Shown one piece after another: positions 18,471 through 28,415 of a DNA stretch of 64,000 bases (position 1 is the first letter of the stretch; each line of letters opens with the position of its first letter). Made by a program: the position numbers and the translations under genes. Location of the stretch: positions 186,001 through 250,000 of the forward strand of contig PMSN01000014.1 in the NCBI GenBank assembly GCA_003167555.1, read 5' to 3'. Under the pieces are notes generated by a model. It made no database searches, had not been told where the DNA came from, and saw only the letters and a program-made list of their open reading frames with translations. This DNA is from Spartobacteria bacterium. Its GTDB lineage: Bacteria > Verrucomicrobiota > Verrucomicrobiia > Chthoniobacterales > UBA10450.

Positions 18471-21400
18471 ATGAACGAACATTCCTGGCGGGAACTAGTC
18501 GGTGAAGAACGCACCGTAGGCTTCGATCAAGTGGCGATCGGCGTTGCGTCTTCCGACACGATGCGGTCGTGGAGCAAGGGCGAGGTCAAGAATCCGGAGA
18601 CGATCAATTACCGGACCTTCAAGCCGGAAAAAGGCGGCTTGTTTTGCGAGCGGATTTTCGGACCGACTCGCGATTGGGAGTGTTCGTGCGGAAAATACAA
18701 GCGGATCAAGCACAAGGGTGTCATCTGCGATCGTTGCGGCGTGGAGGTGACGCTGGCGCGCGTGCGTCGCGAACGCATGGGTCACATCGAGCTGGCGGTG
18801 CCGGTCTCGCACATCTGGTTCTACAAATGCATGCCGTCGCGCCTCGGCCTCATGCTCGACATGAGCGCGCGGCAGCTCGAGCGCGTTATCTATTACGAGG
18901 ATTACATCGTGATCGACCCGGGCAAGACGCCGCTGACCAAGACGCAGCTCTTGAACGAAGTCGAATATCGCGAAGCGCAGGAACAGTACGGCGAAGAATT
19001 TGTCGCCGGGATGGGCGCGGAAGCGGTGAAGAAACTTTTGTCGGAGATCAACCTCAACAAGCTGAACAAAGAGCTGGAAGAGGCGATGGGGAACACGAAG
19101 AGCAAACAGATTCGCAAGAAGCTCGCGAAGCGTTTGAAACTCGTGCAGGGCTTTGCTTCGTCGCATGCGCGTCCCGACTGGATGGTGCTCGACGTCCTGC
19201 CGGTGATCCCGCCGGATCTGCGTCCGCTCGTTCCGCTCGAAGGCGGCCGGTTCGCGACCTCCGATCTGAACGATCTCTATCGCCGCGTCATCAACCGCAA
19301 CAACCGGTTGAAGAATTTGCTTCAGCTCAAAACGCCCGACGTCATTATCCGCAACGAGAAGCGCATGCTTCAAGAAGCGGTCGATGCGTTGTTCGATAAC
19401 GGCCGTCACGGCCGCGCCGTCACTGGCGCTGGCAATCGCCCGCTGAAATCGCTCAGCGACATGCTCAAGGGGAAAGGCGGAAGGTTCCGTCAGAACCTGC
19501 TCGGCAAGCGCGTCGATTATTCGGGCCGTTCCGTCATCGTCATCGGGCCGGAGCTGAAGCTGAATCAGTGCGGTCTGCCGAAAAAGATGGCGCTCGTTTT
19601 GTTCGAGCCGTTCATCATTCGCCGGCTAAAGGATCTCGGTTATGTGCACACGGTCCGCAGCGCGAAGAAAATGATCGAGCGCCAGACGCCGGAGGTTTGG
19701 GACATTCTCGAAGAAGTTACCAAGGGCCACCCGGTGTTACTGAACCGCGCGCCGACCTTGCACCGACTTTCCATCCAGGCTTTCGAGCCGCTCCTCATCG
19801 AAGGCGAAGCGATCCGGATTCATCCGCTCGTCTGCACCGCTTACAACGCGGACTTCGATGGCGACCAGATGGCCGTCCACGTGCCGCTCTCGGTCGAAGC
19901 ACAAATGGAAGCGCGCATGCTCATGCTCGCGCCGAACAATATTTTCTCGCCTTCGAGCGGGAAGCCGATCACGACGCCGTCGCAGGACATCACGCTCGGC
20001 TGTTATTATCTCACGCAGAATCCACGGCGCGCCACGGGTGTGGCCGCGGAAACGCGCCTGCCGCTATTCGCGAATGCGGTGGAAGTCGAGTACGCGATGG
20101 CCGATGGCAAGGTGAAGACACACGATCGGATTCGCTACAAGAATCCGGATGTTGGCCTGGAAACCATTTACGGCAACGCGCATGATCGCGTCATCGAAAC
20201 GACCGCGGGCCGGGTCATCTTCAACGCAATCTGGCCGGTTAAGCTGGGATTCTTCAACAAACCTGCCGGCAAGAAGCAACTCAGCGACATCATCTGGCGC
20301 TGTTATCAGGTCGCCGGCCAAAACGGCACCGTCGAGACGCTCGATCGCCTGAAGGAACTCGGCTTCGCGGAAGCGACCAAGGCCGGAATCTCCATCGGAA
20401 TTTCCGACATGATCATTCCGAAGGAGAAGGAAACCGAACTGCAGAACGCTTACAAGTCGATCAAGACGGTGGAGCAGCAGTATCGCAAGGGCATCATTAC
20501 GGACGGCGAGCGCTACAACAAGATCATCGATATCTGGACTCACGCCGGCGACGAAATCTCGAACGTCCTGTTCCGCACCCTCGAGCACAACGAGGGCCGC
20601 AAGGAACTGAACCCGGTCTTCCTGATGGTGGACTCGGGCGCGCGCGGCAATCGCCAGCAGGTGAAGCAGCTCGCGGGCATGCGTGGATTGATGGCGAAGC
20701 CGTCGGGGGAAATCATCGAGCGGCCGATCACGTCGAATTTCCGCGAAGGCTTGAGCGTGCTCGAGTATTTCATCTCGACCCACGGCGCGCGGAAAGGTCT
20801 GGCCGACACCGCGCTCAAGACGGCGGATTCCGGTTATCTCACGCGCAAACTCGTCGACGCGTCGCAGGACGTGATCATCAACGAGATGGATTGCGGAACG
20901 GTGAACGGCATCACGGTGAAATCGATTTACGAAGGCGACGAAGAAGTCGTCGATCTCGCCACGCGCATCATTGGGCGCGTCAGCTGCGAGTCGGTCGTTG
21001 ATCCGGTCACGAAAAAGAAAGTCGTGAAAGCAAATCAGTTGATCGACGAAAACATCGCGGCGGCGATCGAAAAAGTCGGCGTGGAAAGTTTGAAGATCCG
21101 CTCGGTGCTGACTTGCGAATGTGGCCGCGGCGTCTGCGCGCAGTGCTATGGGCGCAATCTCGCCACCGGGCAGTTTGTGAAATTGGGCGAAGCGGTCGGC
21201 ATCATCGCGGCGCAATCAATCGGCGAGCCTGGCACGCAGTTGACGATGCGGACGTTCCACATCGGCGGCACGGCGAGCCAGACCTTCAAGCAGCCGATCA
21301 TCAAGGCGAAGAACGACGGCAAGCTTCAGTTCAACGATCTCCGCACGGTGCAGGCACTCGACGGAAGCTGGATCGTATTGACCAAGAACGGCTCGATCAG

Positions 21401-22592
21401 CGTGCATAATTCCGAGGGCCGCGAACTCGATCGCTACAATGTCGTGATCGGTTCCGTCGTCTCGAAAGCGGACGGCGCCGCGGTGAAGAAGGGCGAGACC
21501 TTCGTGCAATGGGATCCGTACAACGTGCCGATCTTGACCGACAAGAGCGGCAAGATCGAATTCCGCGACATGATCGCGGGCGTGACAATCAAGCGCGACG
21601 TCGACGAAGCGACCGGCCTCATGGGCACGGTCATCATCGAGCACAAAGAAGATTTGCATCCGCAGATCGTGGTGGTTGGGGACAAGAAGGAAGTGCTCGC
21701 GAGCTATTCGATTCCCGCGGGCGCGCACGTCATCGTCGAGGAAGGACAAAAGATTCGCGCGGGCGCTTTGCTCGCGAAGACCCCGCGCAAAATCGCGAAG
21801 ACGAAGGACATCACGGGCGGTCTGCCGCGCGTGGCTGAGTTGTTCGAGGCGCGCCGGCCGAAAGATGCGGCGGAGATCGCGAAGATCGACGGCACCGTCG
21901 AAATGGGTGGGACGGTGCGCGGCAAGCGGAAACTGATTTTGAAAGATCCGGAGACGGGCTCCGAAGAAGAGCATCTCATCTCGCTGACCAAACACATCAT
22001 CGTCTTCAAGGGCGATTTCGTGAAAAAAGGTCAGCAGCTCACGGAGGGTCCGGTGGTGCCGCACGAAATCCTCGAGGTCTGCGGGCCGCAGGATTTACAG
22101 GAGCATCTGGTGAACGAAGTGCAGGAAGTCTATCGCCTCCAAGGCGTGGAAATTAACGACAAGCACATCGAGATCATCGTGCGCCAGATGTTGCGCAAGG
22201 TGAAGATCACTGATCCGGGCGACACGTCGCTGCTCTGGGGCGATCAGGTGGACCGGCTCGATTTCGAGGCGGAGAACACGAAGGTAGTCGAACAGGGCGG
22301 AAAACCGGCCGAAGCGACTCCGGTGTTGCTCGGCATCACGAAGGCTTCGCTCGAAACCGACAGCTTCATCTCCGCGGCTTCGTTCCAGGACACCACGCGC
22401 GTTCTGACGGAAGCGGCGACGTTGGGCAAGATCGATCGTCTGCGTGGCTTCAAGGAAAACGTGATCATGGGTCATTTGATTCCCGCGGGCACCGGGTTCC
22501 CGGCCGTGCGCGAGATCAAGCTCGTGGAAAAAGGCGAGCCGATGGGCGAATCGCTCGTGGACGAAACCGAAGTGCAGCCGGCGCTGGGATAA
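18471..22592 (+). CDS. rpoC: DNA-directed RNA polymerase beta' subunit
   Basis: A 1373-residue catalytic subunit. The first zinc site CSCGKYKR...CDRCGVEVT lies near residues 68-90. The active-site loop [18 protein letters not shown] carries the three Mg-binding aspartates (about 460-466). The second zinc site is formed by a Cys in GRVSCESV and [16 protein letters not shown] (about 880-890), and the trigger-loop region [10 protein letters not shown] follows. No Shine-Dalgarno is visible before ATG 18471 (an AT-rich TATATA precedes it). The canonical rpsL-rpsG-fusA genes do not follow; a cobalamin adenosyltransferase does. Confidence 0.98.
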   Translation: MNEHSWRELVGEERTVGFDQVAIGVASSDTMRSWSKGEVKNPETINYRTFKPEKGGLFCERIFGPTRDWECSCGKYKRIKHKGVICDRCGVEVTLARVRRERMGHIELAVPVSHIWFYKCMPSRLGLMLDMSARQLERVIYYEDYIVIDPGKTPLTKTQLLNEVEYREAQEQYGEEFVAGMGAEAVKKLLSEINLNKLNKELEEAMGNTKSKQIRKKLAKRLKLVQGFASSHARPDWMVLDVLPVIPPDLRPLVPLEGGRFATSDLNDLYRRVINRNNRLKNLLQLKTPDVIIRNEKRMLQEAVDALFDNGRHGRAVTGAGNRPLKSLSDMLKGKGGRFRQNLLGKRVDYSGRSVIVIGPELKLNQCGLPKKMALVLFEPFIIRRLKDLGYVHTVRSAKKMIERQTPEVWDILEEVTKGHPVLLNRAPTLHRLSIQAFEPLLIEGEAIRIHPLVCTAYNADFDGDQMAVHVPLSVEAQMEARMLMLAPNNIFSPSSGKPITTPSQDITLGCYYLTQNPRRATGVAAETRLPLFANAVEVEYAMADGKVKTHDRIRYKNPDVGLETIYGNAHDRVIETTAGRVIFNAIWPVKLGFFNKPAGKKQLSDIIWRCYQVAGQNGTVETLDRLKELGFAEATKAGISIGISDMIIPKEKETELQNAYKSIKTVEQQYRKGIITDGERYNKIIDIWTHAGDEISNVLFRTLEHNEGRKELNPVFLMVDSGARGNRQQVKQLAGMRGLMAKPSGEIIERPITSNFREGLSVLEYFISTHGARKGLADTALKTADSGYLTRKLVDASQDVIINEMDCGTVNGITVKSIYEGDEEVVDLATRIIGRVSCESVVDPVTKKKVVKANQLIDENIAAAIEKVGVESLKIRSVLTCECGRGVCAQCYGRNLATGQFVKLGEAVGIIAAQSIGEPGTQLTMRTFHIGGTASQTFKQPIIKAKNDGKLQFNDLRTVQALDGSWIVLTKNGSISVHNSEGRELDRYNVVIGSVVSKADGAAVKKGETFVQWDPYNVPILTDKSGKIEFRDMIAGVTIKRDVDEATGLMGTVIIEHKEDLHPQIVVVGDKKEVLASYSIPAGAHVIVEEGQKIRAGALLAKTPRKIAKTKDITGGLPRVAELFEARRPKDAAEIAKIDGTVEMGGTVRGKRKLILKDPETGSEEEHLISLTKHIIVFKGDFVKKGQQLTEGPVVPHEILEVCGPQDLQEHLVNEVQEVYRLQGVEINDKHIEIIVRQMLRKVKITDPGDTSLLWGDQVDRLDFEAENTKVVEQGGKPAEATPVLLGITKASLETDSFISAASFQDTTRVLTEAATLGKIDRLRGFKENVIMGHLIPAGTGFPAVREIKLVEKGEPMGESLVDETEVQPALG

Positions 22593-22610
22593 GTCTGCCG
22601 AACAGGTGCG

Positions 22611-23162
22611 ATGTCGATCGCGACAAAGACCGGCGACGCGGGGGAAACCTCGCTCATGTACGGGCGTCGTGTTGGCAAGACGAATGCGCGGGTCGATGGG
22701 TACGGCTGCGTGGATGAATTAAATGCGGCGCTCGGCTTGGCGCGCGCGGCCGCGACGGATCCACTTTTGGGCGAGCAAATCCTGCTCGCGCAAGAAGAGC
22801 TGATCACGGTCATGGGAGAGCTGGCGACTGCGCCGGAAGATTTGGAGCGCTACGTCAAAGATGGATTTCACCTGACCACTTCGGCGATGGTCGACCGGCT
22901 CACCGCGAGTGTGGACGATTTGGAGAAGAACAAGTTGCGTCCGTTCAAAGGCTGGGCCGTGCCGGGCGCGACGCTGGATTCCGCCGCGCTCGATTTTGCG
23001 CGGACCGTTTGCCGGCGCGCGGAGCGGCGCGTGGCTGCGCTCACGACAGGCGCAGAGAATTTTAATGCCGAGATTTTGCGATATTTGAATCGCCTTTCCG
23101 ACCTTTGCTGGCTTCTCGCGAGGTACGCGGAGCAGCTTAAAACGGCGGGCGACAACTCATAA
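22611..23162 (+). CDS. ATP:cob(I)alamin adenosyltransferase, PduO type
   Basis: A 183-residue cytoplasmic enzyme that moves the adenosyl group of ATP to cob(I)alamin, giving coenzyme B12. The ATP-binding N-terminus TKTGDAGETSLMYG (about 5-18) and the conserved VCRRAERRV (about 125-133) and NRLSDLCWLLAR (about 160-171) motifs are the PduO/MMAB-family hallmarks. It sits 18 bp after rpoC and 76 bp before rpsB in one orientation, an unusual location suggesting that this locus has been rearranged relative to textbook operons. Confidence 0.93.
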   Translation: MSIATKTGDAGETSLMYGRRVGKTNARVDGYGCVDELNAALGLARAAATDPLLGEQILLAQEELITVMGELATAPEDLERYVKDGFHLTTSAMVDRLTASVDDLEKNKLRPFKGWAVPGATLDSAALDFARTVCRRAERRVAALTTGAENFNAEILRYLNRLSDLCWLLARYAEQLKTAGDNS

Positions 23163-23238
23163 TATTCCGTTTGCCTTTGCCCACGCGCTAGAGCATCTTC
23201 CCCGTCCGCCGCGGCCCCCCTGCGGCCTCGATTTACCT

Positions 23239-23970
23239 ATGGCGACACCGATAGAATTAGTGCCGGAACTTCTCGAAGCAGGAGTCCACTTTGGTCACCA
23301 GACCAAGCGCTGGAACCCGAAGATGAAGCCGTACATCTTCGAGAAGCGAAACCAGATTTACATCATCAACCTCGACGAAACGGCGAAGCAGCTCCAGCGC
23401 GCGACCGATTTTCTCCAGGAAGTGACGCGGCGCGGCGGGAAAATTCTTTTCGTCGGCTGCAAGAAGCAGGCGCAGGAAGCGGTCAAGGAAGCGGCGACGG
23501 CTTGCGGACAATTTTACGTCAACCAGCGCTGGCTTGGCGGCACGCTCACGAACCTGGCTACGATCCGGAAAAGCATCGGCCGCCTGAAATACATCGAGCA
23601 GATCGAGGAGTCGCCCGATTACAAAAAAATGGGCAAGCAGGAACTGGCCGCGCTGAATCGTGAAGCGGCGAAGCTGCGGCGCAATCTCGATGGAATTTTG
23701 GAGATGTCGCAGTTGCCGGACGCGATGGTCATCATCGATACCACGCGTGAAACGAACGCGGTGAACGAAGCGCGCCGTCTTGGCATTCCGACGGTCGCGA
23801 TTGTCGACACTAACGCCGACCCCGAGGTCATCGACTATCCGATCGCGGGCAACGACGACGCCATTCGCGCGATCCGCGTGATGTTGCAAAAACTTGTCGA
23901 CGCCATCGTCTCGGCGACCGGCGAAGCGCGCGTGCGCGAGCAGGTCGAGATGGCGGGCGTGTCGGCGTAG
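23239..23970 (+). CDS. rpsB: 30S ribosomal protein S2
   Basis: A 243-residue small-subunit protein. Diagnostic blocks are LLEAGVHFGHQTKRWNPKM (about 11-29), YIINLDETAKQL, KKQAQEAVKEAA, QRWLGGTLTN and DTNADPEVIDYPIAGNDDA. The length and order are standard. It pairs with tsf as in most bacteria, with a 71-bp gap. Confidence 0.98.
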   Translation: MATPIELVPELLEAGVHFGHQTKRWNPKMKPYIFEKRNQIYIINLDETAKQLQRATDFLQEVTRRGGKILFVGCKKQAQEAVKEAATACGQFYVNQRWLGGTLTNLATIRKSIGRLKYIEQIEESPDYKKMGKQELAALNREAAKLRRNLDGILEMSQLPDAMVIIDTTRETNAVNEARRLGIPTVAIVDTNADPEVIDYPIAGNDDAIRAIRVMLQKLVDAIVSATGEARVREQVEMAGVSA

Positions 23971-24041
23971 CGCAAAAGGTTGATCGTTGATGGCTGATCG
24001 AAGCCATCGCCTGTTCGGTCAAGCATCACTCATTAACTTTT

Positions 24042-24677
24042 ATGGAAATCGATCCTCAACTCGTTAAACAGCTCCGGGAAAAGACCAACGCCGGCATGAT
24101 GGATTGCAAACGCGCGCTCGCGGAATCGGGCGGCGATATGGCGAAGGCCGAGACGCTTTTGCGCACAAAAGGCATCGCGAGCGCCGGAAAAAAATCGGCG
24201 CGTGCGACGAAGGAGGGCATTGTCGCCTCCTATATTCATCTTCAGGGGAAAGTTGGAGTGCTGGTGGAAGTGAATTGCGAAACCGATTTCGTGGCGAAGA
24301 ACGAGAACTTTCGGGAGTTCGTGAAGGACATCACGCTGCACATCGCCGCGGCGCACCCGCTTTATGTGAATCGCGAGGATGTGCCGCAAGACGTGGTCGA
24401 CTCGGAACGCGCCATTTACGAAACGCAAGTGAAGGGCAAGCCGGAGAATGTGATCGCGAAAATCGTCGCGGGAAAACTCGATAAATTCTACAGCACGGTT
24501 TGCGTGCTCGAACAGGGCTTCATCAAGAATCCGGACCAGACCGTGAAGGAATTGGTCGCGGCGAAGATCGCGGCGCTGGGTGAGAACATCGTGATCCGGC
24601 GTTTCACGCGTTATCTGGTGGGCGAACCGCTCTCGTCGGAAATGGCGCCGGCCGCGGACGAACAGGCCGCCGCCTGA
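24042..24677 (+). CDS. tsf: Elongation factor Ts
   Basis: A 211-residue nucleotide-exchange factor for EF-Tu. The N-terminal domain includes LVKQLREKTNAGMMDCKRAL (about 7-26), then NCETDFVAKNENF (about 82-94), the core signature. This is the shorter single-core form, as in many non-proteobacteria; E. coli Ts is 283 residues. It closes the informational block, and a U-rich hairpin follows. Confidence 0.98.
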   Translation: MEIDPQLVKQLREKTNAGMMDCKRALAESGGDMAKAETLLRTKGIASAGKKSARATKEGIVASYIHLQGKVGVLVEVNCETDFVAKNENFREFVKDITLHIAAAHPLYVNREDVPQDVVDSERAIYETQVKGKPENVIAKIVAGKLDKFYSTVCVLEQGFIKNPDQTVKELVAAKIAALGENIVIRRFTRYLVGEPLSSEMAPAADEQAAA

Positions 24678-24685
24678 GTCGTTCG

Positions 24686-24718
24686 TTTTTTTTGCGCTCC
24701 GTTTTTCGCAGAAAAAAA
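24686..24718. terminator. Possible terminator after tsf
   Basis: A run of T followed by GCG pairs with CGCAGAAAAAAA across a short loop, giving a weak AT-rich stem 9 bp past the tsf stop. It could work in either direction. Confidence 0.35.
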
Positions 24719-24772
24719 TACACGCGCTAGCGTCTGCTCTCGCGTTTCCTCTTTGCGCCGGCTTCTTTTTTG

Positions 24773-24864
24773 GGTGGATCGCGCGTTCCGTCGCGCGATG
24801 AGAGAATGGCCCTGAAAGCGCTCGGGGCGACTATAAACATCGCGCGCGGAGCGCGCGATCCACC
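24773..24864. repeat. 92-bp palindromic element, GGTGGATC family (copy A)
   Basis: It begins GGTGGATC and ends GATCCACC. Each half is itself a hairpin (ATCGCGCG/CGCGCGAT type), so the unit looks like two REP sequences head to head. It occupies most of the 230-bp gap between tsf and the ligD phosphoesterase gene. Confidence 0.8.
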
Positions 24865-24907
24865 TCGCGCAAGTTACGGGATCAAATGCTATGATTACAG
24901 CATCGCG

Positions 24908-25573
24908 ATGGGCCTAACGGAATATAAGAAGAAGCGAAACTTCGCGGTGACCGCGGAGCCCAAAGGCGGCAAGCCGTTGCCGAAGCTGGTCAAAGGCGCG
25001 TGTCGCTTTGTGATTCAGAAACATGACGCGAGTCGATTGCATTACGACTTCCGGCTCGAGATGGATGGCGTTTTGAAATCGTGGGCGGTGCCGAAGGGAT
25101 TGCCGTGGGAGAAAGGCGAAAAGCATCTGGCGGTTGAAGTCGAAGACCACCCGGTGGAATACGCGACGTTCGAAGGAATCATCCCGCAGGGGCAGTATGG
25201 CGGCGGAACCGTCATGGTATGGGATCGCGGCAACTATCATGTCTACGGCGAAGACCCGCCGAAAGCTTTGCACGAAGGCAGGCTCCATCTTGTCCTCGAT
25301 GGCGAGAAGGCGAAGGGTGAATGGGCCTTGATCCGGACGCGAATGGACGCCGGGAAGCCGCAGTGGCTGCTTTTGAAGAGCGGCGAGAGCATTCGGCCAA
25401 TCTTGAAAAAGCGCGACGATCAATCGGTCAAGACCGGCCGCACCATGACGCAGATCGCGGCGCAGCGAGATGCCGAATGGCAATCGAATCGGGAAGAGGA
25501 GTCGAAGACGGGGTTGAAATCTCGCGTCAAGGCGGCGCTTAAAAAAAAAAGACGATCGCCAGGAAAAAAGTGA
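24908..25573 (+). CDS. ligD: LigD 3'-phosphoesterase domain protein (split from the ligase)
   Basis: A 221-residue end-processing domain of bacterial non-homologous end joining. The signature HDASRLHYDFRLEMDG (about 40-55), SWAVPKGL, VEVEDHPVEYATFEG and GQYGGGTVMVWDRG gives the metal-binding histidines and aspartate of the family. ATG 24908 starts the conserved YKKKRNF region. The frame runs into ten consecutive A (25541-25550) and ends 23 bases later; with nine A it would read straight into the ligase half. In intact LigD proteins these domains are one polypeptide. It may work as a separate protein, or a fusion may arise by slippage. Confidence 0.85.
   Translation: MGLTEYKKKRNFAVTAEPKGGKPLPKLVKGACRFVIQKHDASRLHYDFRLEMDGVLKSWAVPKGLPWEKGEKHLAVEVEDHPVEYATFEGIIPQGQYGGGTVMVWDRGNYHVYGEDPPKALHEGRLHLVLDGEKAKGEWALIRTRMDAGKPQWLLLKSGESIRPILKKRDDQSVKTGRTMTQIAAQRDAEWQSNREEESKTGLKSRVKAALKKKRRSPGKK
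25541..25550 (+). other. A10 homopolymer separating the two ligD halves
   Basis: Ten A between GGCGGCGCTT and GACGATCGCC. Removal of one A, or addition of two, joins the phosphoesterase frame to the ligase frame, which is open from the run through 25668 and encodes the linker ELAKLPAAKARFIPP. Confidence 0.85.
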
Positions 25574-25667
25574 ATCGAAAGAAAAGCGCGGCCGCCGCCG
25601 CGCGCCGCCGCTCCCGAAGAAAGAGCTAGCGAAACTGCCGGCGGCGAAGGCGCGCTTCATTCCACCG

Positions 25668-26618
25668 ATGAAGCCGAAGTTGCTCGGGGCGCCTCCGACC
25701 GGCGGCGATTGGATGTACGAGCTGAAGTTCGATGGGATTCGCCTGATCGCGGTCAAGAACGGAGAGAAGGTCAATTTGATCTCGCGAAACGGAAACGAGC
25801 TTGCGGACAGATTTGCGGAGGTGGCAGCAGCGGTCGCAGCGCTACCGATCGATGATTGCGTGATCGATGGGGAAGTGGTGGCTCTAGATGAAAAAGGTGG
25901 ATCGTCCTTTCAACTATTGCAAGCGCATGAAATGGAAGGCCGGCGGGCGCCGATTTATTATTACGTCTTCGATCTGCTTCAGGCGACGGGGAAAAACCTG
26001 ATTGGTCTGCCGCTCGAACGCCGAAAAGAATTGCTCGCGTCGCTTTGTGAAGGTGCCGCGGATTCGATCCGATTTTCGGGGGAGATCGGCGGAGATCCGG
26101 TGGTGTTGCTTCGCGAAGTGAAGCGGCTCGGGCTCGAGGGCGTCATCGGCAAACAGCGCGGTTCGGTTTACGAGCCCGACCACCGCAGCGGCGCGTGGAT
26201 CAAGCTCAAATGCGTGAATGAGCAGGAGTTCGTCATCGGCGGGTTCACTCCGCCGCAAGGTGCGCGGAAACATTTCGGCGCGTTACTCGTGGGTTTTTAC
26301 GAGAAGAAACGGCTCCTCTTTGCGGGAAAAGTCGGGACGGGATTCAATACCAAGCTGCTCGCTTCACTGCACAAGCAATTGAAAGCGGAGAAGCGAGATG
26401 ATTGTCCATTCGCGGACCTGCCATCGAAACAAGGCGGGCAATGGGTCCAGGGCATTACCCCCACGATGATGCGGCAAATCGCATGGGTGAATCCCGTTTT
26501 CGTTTGCCAGGTGAAATTCGCGGAGTGGACCTGCGACGGAAAATTGCGTCAGCCGGTTTTTCTCGGGTTGCGCGAGGACAAGAAGGCGGCGGAAGTGGGG
26601 CGCGAGACAGGGCGATGA
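25668..26618 (+). CDS. ligD: ATP-dependent DNA ligase domain of LigD
   Basis: A 316-residue ligase. Motif I YELKFDGIR carries the adenylated lysine (Lys20); SRNGNEL, VIDGEVVALDEKG, YYVFDLL, EGVIGKQRGSVYEPDHRSG and WIKLKCV follow as motifs Ia-V; an OB-fold domain with GKVGTGF ends it. It seals nicks and double-strand breaks. ATG 25668 is the first start in frame, but the preceding 39 codons also look like LigD linker, so the natural start is probably the upstream phosphoesterase gene. No Ku gene or primase domain is visible nearby. Confidence 0.88.
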   Translation: MKPKLLGAPPTGGDWMYELKFDGIRLIAVKNGEKVNLISRNGNELADRFAEVAAAVAALPIDDCVIDGEVVALDEKGGSSFQLLQAHEMEGRRAPIYYYVFDLLQATGKNLIGLPLERRKELLASLCEGAADSIRFSGEIGGDPVVLLREVKRLGLEGVIGKQRGSVYEPDHRSGAWIKLKCVNEQEFVIGGFTPPQGARKHFGALLVGFYEKKRLLFAGKVGTGFNTKLLASLHKQLKAEKRDDCPFADLPSKQGGQWVQGITPTMMRQIAWVNPVFVCQVKFAEWTCDGKLRQPVFLGLREDKKAAEVGRETGR

Positions 26619-26658
26619 TTGCGCTTGTCCATCGCGATCCAACTCCTGATATTCCGGC

Positions 26659-26907
26659 ATGAAAGTGAACGTTGTTGTGACTCCCAAGGCCGCGGTGCTC
26701 GATCCTCAAGGCGCGGCGGTGCGCGACGCGATGCAACATCTCGGAATGCCCGAAGTGCGCTCGGTTCGGATCGGAAAATTTCTCGAGATCGAGATCGACG
26801 AGAAGGCCGCTAACCTCGAGGCGCGGCTAAATGATCTTTGCCGCGATTTACTTTCGAACCCCGTGATCGAGGATTTCCAGGTCCACGGTCTGGAGAGCGC
26901 GAAATGA
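26659..26907 (+). CDS. purS: Phosphoribosylformylglycinamidine synthase subunit PurS
   Basis: An 82-residue small subunit of the three-part FGAM synthase (PurL-PurS-PurQ) in purine synthesis. MKVNVVVTPKAAVLDPQG is the family start, followed by VRSVRIGKFLEIEID and the closing LLSNPVIEDFQV. Its TGA overlaps the purQ ATG as ATGA. The large subunit purL is not in the window. Confidence 0.96.
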   Translation: MKVNVVVTPKAAVLDPQGAAVRDAMQHLGMPEVRSVRIGKFLEIEIDEKAANLEARLNDLCRDLLSNPVIEDFQVHGLESAK

Positions 26908-27614
26908 AATTCGCGGTCATCCAGTTTCCGGGATCGAATTGCGATCAGGATTGCCTGGCGGCATTGAATGGTATTCCGGGGCTGCGCGCGGAATACGTCT
27001 GGCACAAGGAGACGTTGGTGGATGGTTTCGACGCGATCGTGTTGCCGGGTGGATTTTCCTACGGCGATTATCTTCGCTGCGGCGCCATCGCCCGGTTTTC
27101 GCCCATCATGAAGAGCGTGGTGAACGCGGCGCGAAGCGGAACGCTGGTCATCGGCGTTTGCAACGGGTTCCAGATTCTTTGCGAGATCGGTTTGCTCCCG
27201 GGCGCGCTGGTGCGGAACAGATCTTTGCATTTTGTCTGCGACATGGTGACGACGCGGGTCGAAGTGGGCGATTCTCTTTTCACACACGGTTGCGGGCAGG
27301 GGAGGCTGCTGCGAATGCCGGTGGCGCATGGCGAAGGCTGCTTTTTCGCGGATGAAGTGACCCTGCGGCAGCTGAACGAACGCCGGCAGGTCATCCTCCG
27401 TTACGCGACGGCGGATGGCCGCATTACTCCCGAGGCCAATCCGAATGGCTCGATCGAAAACATCGCCGGCATCTGCAATCGGGAGGGGAATGTGTTCGGA
27501 TTAATGCCGCACCCCGATCGCGCATGCGAGGCGCGGCTGGGCAGCGCTGACGGCGCGAAGATTTTCCAGTCGATGATGGAGACGATCGAAGCGGGGCGAG
27601 CACGCGCGGCATGA
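26904..27614 (+). CDS. purQ: Phosphoribosylformylglycinamidine synthase subunit PurQ
   Basis: A 236-residue class I glutamine amidotransferase that supplies ammonia to PurL. The N-terminal [24 protein letters not shown], the nucleophile GVCNGFQIL and the late PHPDRACE (catalytic His) with following Glu are all present. ATG 26904 overlaps the purS stop and matches the family start [12 protein letters not shown]. Confidence 0.97.
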   Translation: MKFAVIQFPGSNCDQDCLAALNGIPGLRAEYVWHKETLVDGFDAIVLPGGFSYGDYLRCGAIARFSPIMKSVVNAARSGTLVIGVCNGFQILCEIGLLPGALVRNRSLHFVCDMVTTRVEVGDSLFTHGCGQGRLLRMPVAHGEGCFFADEVTLRQLNERRQVILRYATADGRITPEANPNGSIENIAGICNREGNVFGLMPHPDRACEARLGSADGAKIFQSMMETIEAGRARAA

Positions 27615-27632
27615 GGCGAAGCGCCCATTGAA

Positions 27633-27700
27633 AGGAACAAGGAGCGGCGGTTTGCAACCGCCGAATTAGGGGCGGGCGATTTGGAAATCGCCCCTCCATG
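27633..27700. repeat. Paired short hairpins in the purQ downstream gap
   Basis: GGCGGTTTGCAACCGCC and GGGCGATTTGGAAATCGCCC are two adjacent perfect or near-perfect stems. They may act as RNA 3'-end structures. The rest of the 212-bp gap to the next start shows only a TTTTGACG stretch and the ribosome site of the next gene. Confidence 0.5.
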
Positions 27701-27814
27701 GACAGATCATGACCGGTTTTCCGCCGGTGTCAGCCGCGCCCTGAATTTGGTCGTGAAATAGACACAAGTGTAACGAAGAGTGACACAATTTTGACGGGGC
27801 CGAAGCCGTTCCCT

Positions 27815-27829
27815 AGGAGGGATTTGATG
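27815..27829 (+). promoter_or_regulatory. Consensus ribosome-binding site fixing the start at 27827
   Basis: AGGAGG at 27815-27820 is six bases before ATG 27827. This is the clearest Shine-Dalgarno in the window and rules out the upstream frame start at 27791 and the downstream ATG at 27872. Confidence 0.7.
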
Positions 27830-28348
27830 GCATGTGCGTTGCTCGATTCTATTCGCACTAATCCTAAACCTATGTTGCTACAAAAAACCCTGCACATGAA
27901 TCAATCGCTCGACGAGTGCAAATCACGCCTCGCGAGCATTCAATCATATCGGCGGCAATTCGTCATGGTGACGAAGGCCACCGTGACCTCGTCGAAGACG
28001 GTTGATTTTAGTTTTCGCGGACCACTGGGCTTTGAAGCTCGCACAGTCTTGCTGTCGGTGGAGGGCGATTCGCCCGATCAAATGGCGTTCGAATCCACGG
28101 GTGGAAACCTCGATGTCATGGGACTCGCGGAATTCACCGAGATCCGGCCGAATTGCACAGAAGTGACGCTGGCGTTGCATTACGAGATCAAGAACAAACT
28201 GTTCGCGTGGCTCGATCGCCGGTTTCATTTCGTGGACGCGTTTGTCACTTCGGAGCTGCGGAGCATCCGCGCGCATTTCGAAGGCATCGCCGCGCCGGTT
28301 ATCGAGCGCGCGCCGATGGTGCCGATGTTCGAGACGGCGACGGCCTGA
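27827..28348 (+). CDS. SRPBCC-like small protein of unknown function
   Basis: A 173-residue cytoplasmic protein. Residues about 16-165 show the alternating strand pattern and long C-terminal helix of START/SRPBCC-like lipid- or ligand-binding folds (LHMNQSLDECKSRLASIQSY, GLAEFTEIRPNCTEVTLALHY, FVTSELRSIRAHFEG). This is a weak fold-level guess. It is a single gene with a strong ribosome site and a downstream hairpin, isolated between purQ and the opposing tyrS. Confidence 0.7.
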   Translation: MACALLDSIRTNPKPMLLQKTLHMNQSLDECKSRLASIQSYRRQFVMVTKATVTSSKTVDFSFRGPLGFEARTVLLSVEGDSPDQMAFESTGGNLDVMGLAEFTEIRPNCTEVTLALHYEIKNKLFAWLDRRFHFVDAFVTSELRSIRAHFEGIAAPVIERAPMVPMFETATA

Positions 28349-28370
28349 TAGCGCAGTAAACATTTGCGGA

Positions 28371-28401
28371 GAGCACGGACGGCGGGGGCCCCGTGCTCTT
28401 T
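28371..28401. terminator. Hairpin terminator between convergent genes
   Basis: GAGCACGG (28371-28378) pairs with CCGTGCTC (28391-28398), followed by TTT. It lies between the SRPBCC-like gene and the end of tyrS and could serve both. Confidence 0.5.
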
Positions 28402-28415
28402 CGCACGTACGGGCC

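Noticed and set aside
27633-27700. Riboswitch after purQ
   Set aside because: The two stems are simple hairpins after the operon end; no purine-riboswitch core is visible and the next gene is not purine-related.
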